This document shows positions 1-5,276 of a stretch of 10,092 bases of DNA, in pieces. Source of the stretch: Clostridiales bacterium (GTDB lineage Bacteria; Bacillota; Clostridia; Oscillospirales; CAG-382); contig SFLA01000040.1 of the NCBI GenBank assembly GCA_004553575.1, forward strand, positions 1-10,092. The letters are read 5' to 3'. The notes under the pieces are model-generated. The model did not search any database, was not told the origin of the DNA, and saw only the letters and a program-made list of their open reading frames with translations. The position numbers were made by a program, and so were the translations under genes. Numbering within the stretch: position 1 is the first letter of the stretch; each line of letters starts with the position of its first letter.

Positions 1-409
1 CTTTTGCATACGAGCATATCCCGAGCACCTCGGGGTGAGACGCCGAACCGATAACCAGCGTGAATCTTCCTTCACTGCATCGGTCGGTTAGCGAATGTAT
101 CTTCTTTACAAAAGGACAGGTAGCGTCGATAACTTGTACTCCCCGATCCTTAAGTAAAGATGAAATCTCTTTTTTTACCCCGTGAGATCGTATAAGTACT
201 GCAGTATCGGCGGGCAGCAGGGGAATTTCACTCTCGCTGATTGCCTTAACTCCGCGGGCGCGGAGACGGGACGTAAAAACGGAATTGTGTATAATCTCCC
301 CCAGGGTACACACCTTTGTGCCTGCGGACAGGGTCTCCTCCAGCAATGTTACAGCGCGGGTTACACCGAAGCAGAATCCGGCCGAGGAGGCTTTTTTAAT
401 CTCAGTCAA
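1..409 (-). CDS. ispH: 4-hydroxy-3-methylbut-2-enyl diphosphate reductase (IspH/LytB), 5' part
   Basis: This is the N-terminal 136 residues of IspH; the rest lies beyond the left edge. IspH is the cytosolic [4Fe-4S] enzyme that makes IPP and DMAPP from HMBPP in the last step of the MEP isoprenoid pathway. Seen directly: the AGFCFGV motif with cluster cysteine C13, LGEIIHN with H41, IRSHGV with H76, DATCPFV with cluster cysteine C98, and ASHPEV with H125 and E127. These match the cluster and substrate ligands known for E. coli IspH. The chosen start is a TTG at 409-407, inside the last codons of plsC (8-base overlap), because AGFCFGV should lie about ten residues from the N-terminus. A GTG at 418-416 is an alternative and would add three residues. 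Neither has a strong Shine-Dalgarno, so translation is probably coupled to plsC. In many Clostridia ispH is fused or linked to S1 protein domains; the window cannot show whether that holds here. Confidence 0.95.
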   Translation of the reverse strand, partial: MTEIKKASSAGFCFGVTRAVTLLEETLSAGTKVCTLGEIIHNSVFTSRLRARGVKAISESEIPLLPADTAVLIRSHGVKKEISSLLKDRGVQVIDATCPFVKKIHSLTDRCSEGRFTLVIGSASHPEVLGICSYAK

Positions 410-1004
410 ACTGCTCACACACCTTCGCGAAGCAGTAAACGGAAACATCCTTGCGTGACACGCTGCCGGCCGACGAATAAACCTCGTAGGGTATCGGCTT
501 GCCTATTACGACCGTAACTTTTGTGAAAGGGCGGATTCTGTTGTTTTTTGTAATCAACGAAACCGGAAGCACGCTCGCATGCGTGTGCAGGGCAATAAGA
601 CCCAGCCCCGCGCGTGCGTCCTCGGGCACCGGCTTTTTCGATCGGATACGGGTTCCCTGCGGGAAGATTCCGATACTATCGCCTTTTTCTATTGCCTCAA
701 CACAACTGCGCAGAGCGTTGACATCGGCGGCGCCGCGGTTTATGGGCACAACGCCGGCTACGCGGAACACCAGACGGAGAAAGGCATGCTTCTTAAGGTC
801 GGCACGGGCAACAAAACGTATCGGAGTTTTTATTGCTACGGCGCACAGCACCGGGTCGGCAAAAGAAAGATGATTGGCGCACATCAGGAACGCCCCCTCG
901 GGAACGTTCTCCCGGCCTTTGATGCGCATTCTGAACAGCAGCCGGCAGGGCCACATTATGAGAAGACGCAAAAAAGAGTAGAGTCTCACCGCATATACCC
1001 TCAT
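402..1004 (-). CDS. plsC: 1-acyl-sn-glycerol-3-phosphate acyltransferase (PlsC family)
   Basis: This is a 200-residue lysophosphatidate acyltransferase-type enzyme, which would add the second acyl chain in phosphatidate synthesis at the inner face of the membrane. Seen: a hydrophobic, basic N-terminus (residues 1-27), the catalytic NHxxxxD block (N44 H45 to D50), PINRG (N89 R90 G91) and the FPQGTR block (F114-R119). The third block normally reads FPEGTR, so Gln replaces Glu. Length is normal for the family. The ATG at 1004 is the longest start. A GTG at 989-987 (sixth codon) is attractive because GAGGG lies 8 bases before it, and the predicted transcript starts only about 11 bases before the ATG. 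The gene is first in an operon with ispH, an arrangement usual in Clostridia, where cmk often precedes it; here the upstream gene is instead divergent. Exact acyl acceptor is not provable from sequence. Confidence 0.9.
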   Translation of the reverse strand: MRVYAVRLYSFLRLLIMWPCRLLFRMRIKGRENVPEGAFLMCANHLSFADPVLCAVAIKTPIRFVARADLKKHAFLRLVFRVAGVVPINRGAADVNALRSCVEAIEKGDSIGIFPQGTRIRSKKPVPEDARAGLGLIALHTHASVLPVSLITKNNRIRPFTKVTVVIGKPIPYEVYSSAGSVSRKDVSVYCFAKVCEQFD

Positions 1005-1021
1005 TGTAAGAATCTCTGTTT

Positions 1022-1050
1022 ATTATATATTAGCGGCACAGGAAATGCAA
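1022..1050 (-). promoter_or_regulatory. Sigma-A type promoter for plsC-ispH
   Basis: On the minus strand a -35-like TTGCAT (1050-1045) is separated by 17 bases from a perfect -10 TATAAT (1027-1022). The predicted transcription start is near 1015, about 11 bases before the plsC ATG. The -35 matches the consensus at only its first three bases, so the call rests mainly on the -10 and the spacing. Confidence 0.6.
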
Positions 1051-1104
1051 GACCTTTATAAAAAATTAACAAAATTACTTGCCGTGACCTTGACGATCGT
1101 GATA

Positions 1105-1133
1105 TTGACTATATCGGGCTTATATGATATAAT
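1105..1133 (+). promoter_or_regulatory. Near-consensus sigma-A promoter for the CapA-like operon
   Basis: TTGACT (1105-1110), a 17-base spacer and a perfect TATAAT (1128-1133), with an extended -10 TG at 1125-1126. This is the strongest promoter in the window. Transcription should start near 1140, giving a leader of about 36 bases before the ATG at 1176. Together with the plsC promoter it explains the 171-base divergent gap 1005-1175. I saw no clear operator or riboswitch in that gap. Confidence 0.8.
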
Positions 1134-1175
1134 GCATCGATTAAGTATGAACATTGATATTGCGAAAGGATAAAA

Positions 1176-2594
1176 ATGAAAAGACTTGTTGCCTTAATCA
1201 TGCTGATTATGCTTTTTGCGGTTTCGGTGTCCGCGGGTTGCGTGCCCCTTCCGCCGACCGATACTTCGAACGGAGCGGTCTCGTCTGCGGTGTCAGATGC
1301 AGTTTCGGGATCCGAGACGTCTCCGGAGGAGAGCTTTGAAGAGCCTTCGCTCGGAGCGGTCTCGACTGCCGTTATCGGCTCGTCGGGCGATATTCTTATA
1401 CACAACGGCGTACGCAAGAGCGCATATGTATCCGAAACCGGAGAATACGATTTTTCGTATTGCTTTGAATATCTTTCCGATTACGTTCAGTCGGTGGATT
1501 ATTCGGTCGTGAATATCGAGTTTTCCGTAAGTGCCGACGGCAGCTATGCCTCGCTCCCGTTCAGGGTGCCAGCTTCTGTCGTTAAGGCGCTTGCCGAAAC
1601 GGGCTACGATCTCGGGATTACCGCAAACAATCATATACAGGACGGCGGGATTACCGGAATAAAAAAGACGATTAACACGCTCACCGAATTCGGTATGGAT
1701 CATACCGGAACCGTTCTCGATTCGTCGGAGGACAGATATCTTATTAGGGATATCAACGGTATAAAAATCGGATTTGTGAACTATTCGTACGGCGGCTACT
1801 GGAATACCAACTGTTTTTCTACCGACAATCTCGAGGCATTTTACGCAGATATAGCCGGTTTGATTTCCGATATGCGCGGTGACGGAGCCGAGCTGATATA
1901 TCTGTACATACACTGGGGCGCGGAGTATTCGCTTTCGCAGAATACCACCCAGGATGAAATCGCCATGAAGATGTGCGAGCTCGGGGTTGACGTTATTATA
2001 GGCGGACATCCGCACAAGGTACAGCCGGTCGAGCTTATCGAGTCCGCAAACGGTAACACGGCGATCTGCCTGTATTCCACCGGTAATCTGCTTTCGGGTC
2101 AGCAGATCGAATGTATGGCGGGAGGTACCCGTGCAAACAGCCCCAACTGCTTCCAGGATTCGTGGCATTTTGCGGGATGCGACTGGCCCGATGTAGCCGA
2201 CCGCACCCAGGACACCCACAGGCTGGAGCACGGAGTGAACTGCAACGACAACGGACACACCGAGGACGGCGTGTTGTTTTACACGACCGTTACCCGCTAT
2301 GAAGACGGCACCGTAATGGTATCTTCGGTAGATGTGCTTCCGGTATGGTGCATGGGCAGAGGCTTGGTAAGAGCGTCATATCCGACCAACAGCTATTTCG
2401 AGGAGTATATACTCGTACCGCTCGATACGACCATCGACTGGCGTGAGACCTTCGGCCTTACCGATGCCGAGTATACGGAGGCACAGTATTCATACGACCG
2501 CACCGAGGCGCAGCTCTCGGAAGGTATTAACGAAATCAACGATTATCTTACAGGCGTGTACGAAGCGCTGAACGAAAAATACTTAAGTAAATGA
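1176..2594 (+). CDS. CapA-family (poly-gamma-glutamate capsule type) lipoprotein
   Basis: A 472-residue exported protein of the CapA/PgsA metallophosphatase-like family (PGA_cap), members of which take part in capsule polymer handling or are uncharacterised. Seen: a lipoprotein-type signal peptide with lipobox-like SAGC and C22 as the probable lipidated residue. A Ser/Asp/Glu/Ala-rich linker follows to about residue 60, then the family motifs: GDILIH (G71-H76), VNIE (112-115), NNHxxD (N151 N152 H153 D156), HWGAEY (246-251), GGHPHK (G276-K281) and STGN (301-304). Residues 313-356 hold four cysteines in what looks like an insertion before the C-terminal strands. A ribosome binding site AAAGGA (1165-1170) lies 5 bases before the ATG. 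The gene is first in an operon with the DUF4855-type gene 12 bases downstream. No capB or capC-like gene is nearby, so a role in poly-gamma-glutamate synthesis is not supported. A surface-bound hydrolase or glycan-related role is equally possible. Confidence 0.88.
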   Translation: MKRLVALIMLIMLFAVSVSAGCVPLPPTDTSNGAVSSAVSDAVSGSETSPEESFEEPSLGAVSTAVIGSSGDILIHNGVRKSAYVSETGEYDFSYCFEYLSDYVQSVDYSVVNIEFSVSADGSYASLPFRVPASVVKALAETGYDLGITANNHIQDGGITGIKKTINTLTEFGMDHTGTVLDSSEDRYLIRDINGIKIGFVNYSYGGYWNTNCFSTDNLEAFYADIAGLISDMRGDGAELIYLYIHWGAEYSLSQNTTQDEIAMKMCELGVDVIIGGHPHKVQPVELIESANGNTAICLYSTGNLLSGQQIECMAGGTRANSPNCFQDSWHFAGCDWPDVADRTQDTHRLEHGVNCNDNGHTEDGVLFYTTVTRYEDGTVMVSSVDVLPVWCMGRGLVRASYPTNSYFEEYILVPLDTTIDWRETFGLTDAEYTEAQYSYDRTEAQLSEGINEINDYLTGVYEALNEKYLSK

Positions 2595-2606
2595 AGAGGT
2601 ATTGAA

Positions 2607-4256
2607 ATGAGCTACTACACGAAACGCGAAGTTACCCCGGTAACCAATCCTCCCGCATGGGAAAACCCGGATAACACCGTAAGGAATCTGCTTATCGGTT
2701 CGGAACTCGTATCGATCTCGTCGGTCGCGCCGATAGACGGCGAGACGGCGACTCCGCGTTACAACACTCCCGACACCGAGCCGCAGCTGACGGATGGCGT
2801 TATCAGCGATGTATACGATTTCAACGATCCGCGCTGGTTCCGTTTTACGCGCGGCACCGGACGTGCTGTCGTGTTCCGGCTGGGCGGGCTTTCCGCCGTT
2901 TCCGGCTTCCGTATCGGTTTCCTTAAACAGGATTCCGCAGCTGTAAGACTTCCGCGGGGGGTGGATATATGCTGCTCCGAGAACGGGACCGACTGGCAGC
3001 GGGTTTACAAGTGCCGCGATATATATTCCGACGAATACGAGGCGAGAGTCTGCGTCGGGCGCGAATTCGGATTCTCCTGCCGTGCGCTTTACGTAATGGT
3101 CGAATTTGATGTTATACAGCACGTTTGGGTGGACGAGATAGAAATCCTGGGCACCACCGCCGTGCCGGATACCGCACGGAAGGTTGAGGGAGAGTGTCTC
3201 GACAAGGATGAGCTTATGAGAATCGTCAACGCATATCCTAAATTCGACGACCTGTGCGGCATACATAACCTGTTGCTCGCTTACAACTGCATCCCGCGCG
3301 ACAAGCGCACCGGCGACGGAAGGGGCGAGATAACCTACGAGGAATTCCTGCCGCATCTGGCTTATTACGATAAGCTCGGCGTTATGCGCGACACGTTCTT
3401 CGACGGCTTCCTCTTCCTGCCGTATTCAGTTTTTACATATTCGAAATACTACAAGTGCGCCGAGGGTTGGCACGATTATATCGACAATCTGTTTGTTCCC
3501 GACCGCAATGTCGACGCGCTCAACCGCGCCGCGGCGACAGTCGGCTCTGCGCTTTCGCTCCGCGATTACAAGGTTAACGTGTGCTTCTCGGTGCTCCATA
3601 CCAAGGTCCGTTACGGAGATCATCCGGATAAATTCGGAGATCTGGACGGCGACGGAGCCGACGAGGATATGGAGAGCTTCGAGGGCAGAAAGAAAGCAAT
3701 CAAATGGTGTATTGACGAGACCCTGTCGCGGTTTGAAGCGGGTAATTACGAGAATCTTACCTGCGGCGCCCTGTATTGGTTCGAGGAGGATGTCGCTTAC
3801 GGCGACAAGCTGGAGCTGCCGCTTATACAGTGGACGGCGGACTATCTCCATTCTCTCGGCAAGAAGTTGTTCTGGATACCTTACTATCAGGCGAGCGGAT
3901 ACGGCGAGTGGAAGGATGTCGGATTTGACGTTGCCTGCATGCAGCCGAACTTTGCGTTCCGCGACGGAATACCGGTACAGAGACTTTACGACAATGCCGA
4001 TATTACAAAGAGGCTCGGCATGTGCTACGAGCTCGAGATCGGCGGAAGCGACCCCGTAAATGTCGAAAGATATATGAAATATCTTGACTGCGGTGCCGAA
4101 ACCGGGTTCATGCATACCATAAAGATGTATTATCAGGGCGGAGTGCCGGGCGAGTTCCACAAGGCGTTCGTTTCGAGCGATCCCGAACTTCGCAAGGTGT
4201 ACGACAGCACCTATCTCTTTGCCAAGGAAAAGTACGTGTCGCGCAACACGAAATAA
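2607..4256 (+). CDS. DUF4855-type protein with N-terminal discoidin-like domain; putative glycan-active enzyme
   Basis: A 549-residue protein. Residues about 25-185 resemble an F5/8 type C (discoidin, carbohydrate-binding) beta-sandwich: LTDG at 61-64, a WFRF/VVFRL strand pair, a SENGTDW loop at 124-130, and the closing YVMVEF and VDEIEILG strands. Residues about 208-545 resemble DUF4855, an uncharacterised family found in gut Firmicutes and Bacteroidetes, with PKFDDLCGIHN (211-221), DTFFDGFLFLPY (262-273), LYWFEED (389-395), FWIPYY (422-427) and YELEIGG (474-480). The repeated strand-like blocks and the acidic residues E393/E394 and E475/E477 at two strand ends would suit a TIM-barrel glycoside hydrolase, but this is inference. 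D345-E356 looks like an EF-hand calcium loop. There is no signal peptide or membrane segment, which is odd next to a lipoprotein partner. The ribosome binding site GAGG sits 7 bases before the ATG. It is the second gene of the CapA-like operon. Confidence 0.75.
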   Translation: MSYYTKREVTPVTNPPAWENPDNTVRNLLIGSELVSISSVAPIDGETATPRYNTPDTEPQLTDGVISDVYDFNDPRWFRFTRGTGRAVVFRLGGLSAVSGFRIGFLKQDSAAVRLPRGVDICCSENGTDWQRVYKCRDIYSDEYEARVCVGREFGFSCRALYVMVEFDVIQHVWVDEIEILGTTAVPDTARKVEGECLDKDELMRIVNAYPKFDDLCGIHNLLLAYNCIPRDKRTGDGRGEITYEEFLPHLAYYDKLGVMRDTFFDGFLFLPYSVFTYSKYYKCAEGWHDYIDNLFVPDRNVDALNRAAATVGSALSLRDYKVNVCFSVLHTKVRYGDHPDKFGDLDGDGADEDMESFEGRKKAIKWCIDETLSRFEAGNYENLTCGALYWFEEDVAYGDKLELPLIQWTADYLHSLGKKLFWIPYYQASGYGEWKDVGFDVACMQPNFAFRDGIPVQRLYDNADITKRLGMCYELEIGGSDPVNVERYMKYLDCGAETGFMHTIKMYYQGGVPGEFHKAFVSSDPELRKVYDSTYLFAKEKYVSRNTK

Positions 4257-4257
4257 C

Positions 4258-4298
4258 GTAAAAAAACAAGTCCCCGTGCGCCGAATGCGCACGGGGAC
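4258..4298 (-). terminator. Rho-independent terminator for the minus-strand gene of unknown function
   Basis: A perfect 12-bp GC-rich stem (4270-4281 with 4287-4298, loop 4282-4286). On the minus strand it is followed by TTG and seven T residues, and it begins only 6 bases after the stop codon at 4305. On the plus strand the hairpin is followed by GGAAAATC, without a T-tract. It is therefore a clear terminator for the minus strand and at best a weak one for the DUF4855-type operon ending at 4256. Confidence 0.85.
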
Positions 4299-4304
4299 GG
4301 AAAA

Positions 4305-4778
4305 TCATATATACAGCCGGTAATGCGGCGAATACGCCGCACGGTAGACCCCGGTGTGATGCATCGGGGGGAGCCCTGCCGCAATGTATTTTTCAAGCGC
4401 TTCCGTCACTTCTTCCTCGGGGAAGTAGCCGGATGAAGCGAGCACAAGGCATTTTTCACGGAAGCCCTCTTCTGTTCCGGTGGTAATCTGTGCTGCGCGC
4501 ATAAAGCCGTCGCAGATTTCCCCGGCAGTGATTCCGCTTCCGACCGCCGCCGAAAGATTGATCCGGCGTATACCTCCGCCGATATCCTCGAAAACCGGAA
4601 GAGAGGTGTTTTTGTCCTCCTCGAGCTCGGACAGAATATACGCAAGGCATTTTTCACGGTCGGTTACGAGATGCTCGGCGCCGAATTCGCTTTGATATAT
4701 AAGCTTGAACCAATCCTGAAGAAGCGCCAACGGATGACGCGCGTGCTCGAGAGCGAATATGTTTTCCGTATGAATCAT
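4305..4778 (-). CDS. Conserved protein of unknown function, about 157 residues
   Basis: I do not recognise a named family. The protein is soluble-looking, with no signal peptide or membrane helix. Seen: an N-terminal block DWFKLIYQSEFGAEHL (22-37), a central GGGIRRINLSAA (67-78) and a C-terminal HHTGVYRAAYSPHYR (140-154). I have an impression that clostridial proteins of unknown function share the KLIYQSEFG and terminal H-YR-AY-P-YR patterns; I cannot verify that here. The reading frame stays open upstream to 4961, but that part lies opposite the lipoprotein gene and is not credible. Candidate starts are ATG 4787-4785 (160 residues) and ATG 4778-4776 (157 residues). AAAGGA lies between them, too close to serve the second, and a strong promoter points to transcription starting about at the first. 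The gene is monocistronic: own promoter at 4792-4820, own terminator at 4258-4298. Confidence 0.7.
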   Translation of the reverse strand: MIHTENIFALEHARHPLALLQDWFKLIYQSEFGAEHLVTDREKCLAYILSELEEDKNTSLPVFEDIGGGIRRINLSAAVGSGITAGEICDGFMRAAQITTGTEEGFREKCLVLASSGYFPEEEVTEALEKYIAAGLPPMHHTGVYRAAYSPHYRLYI

Positions 4779-4791
4779 TCCTTTCATCCGG

Positions 4792-4820
4792 ATTATAACA
4801 CGGATACGTCGGCTTTGCAA
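4792..4820 (-). promoter_or_regulatory. Promoter overlapping the start of the unknown-function gene
   Basis: On the minus strand TTGCAA (4820-4815), a 17-base spacer, an extended -10 TG (4800-4799) and a perfect TATAAT (4797-4792). The predicted transcription start is at about 4785-4787, which coincides with the first possible ATG. The message would be leaderless or nearly so. A weak plus-strand -10-like TATAAC (4794-4799) overlaps it and may serve the divergent lipoprotein gene, but no convincing plus-strand -35 is seen. Confidence 0.65.
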
Positions 4821-4850
4821 CCCGCGTTCCGTACTTAAGAGGTGTTTGAT

Positions 4851-5246
4851 GTGAGAAAAGCCAATATACGCATTTTTGCGGCGGCGGCATTGCTTGTGCT
4901 GCTTGTTGTGTTCGCGTTTGTATCCGGGTGCGCTTCCGAAGAGAATGAATCCGGGGTTCAAGCCGCGGAGTCGGAGGAGTCTTTTGAAGATGATATGAAT
5001 TCCCGGAACGACTTATCGGAGAGCGTACAGTCCGATTCCGGGATAAGCCTTGAACCTTCGTACCCGTATGAAGGAGATGATTCGGGCGGAGAAGAAACCG
5101 AGCCTTCGCGTGCGGAAATATCGCAGACAGAACGGAGCGAAGGCGGTGTGCTCGATATAGAGATTTCCGGAATAGAGCAGTTCGACCCGAGCGAACCGGG
5201 CTACGATATATCCTCGCCCGACCCAACATCGAGGGACGAGCGGTAA
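4851..5246 (+). CDS. Small acidic lipoprotein of unknown function
   Basis: A 131-residue predicted lipoprotein. Seen: N-terminal MRKANIR, a hydrophobic stretch (8-24), a lipobox FVSGC with C27 as the probable lipidated residue, and then about 105 residues rich in Glu, Ser, Asp and Pro with no hydrophobic core or recognisable domain. The mature part looks disordered, like a linker or stalk. The GTG at 4851 is preferred because AAGAGG (4837-4842) lies 8 bases before it; a GTG at 4842 would overlap that site. It ends in tandem stops TAA TAG. gltX begins about 30 bases downstream, so the two probably share a transcript, although no functional link is evident. The low-complexity segment contains EESFE, also seen in the linker of the CapA-like lipoprotein at 1176-2594; this is more likely shared composition than homology. 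Confidence 0.75.
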   Translation: MRKANIRIFAAAALLVLLVVFAFVSGCASEENESGVQAAESEESFEDDMNSRNDLSESVQSDSGISLEPSYPYEGDDSGGEETEPSRAEISQTERSEGGVLDIEISGIEQFDPSEPGYDISSPDPTSRDER

Positions 5247-5276
5247 TAGAAAACGATATTGCCTTACAAGGATGAT

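Noticed and set aside
182..517. Plus-strand open frame opposite ispH and the end of plsC
   Set aside because: The minus strand carries unmistakable IspH motifs here; this frame has none.
1293..2258. 321-codon open frame opposite the CapA-like gene
   Set aside because: Shadow of a gene with strong family motifs, a promoter and a ribosome binding site.
2583..4292. 257- and 288-codon open frames opposite the DUF4855-type gene
   Set aside because: Shadow frames; no motifs, and no promoter or ribosome binding site that fits.
4342..4378. GC-rich inverted-looking stretch near the end of the unknown gene as a possible second terminator
   Set aside because: It is inside the coding frame, pairs poorly and has no T-tract.
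4788..4961. N-terminal extension of the unknown minus-strand gene up to 4961
   Set aside because: The added residues lie opposite the lipoprotein signal peptide and upstream of a strong promoter, so they would not be transcribed with the gene.
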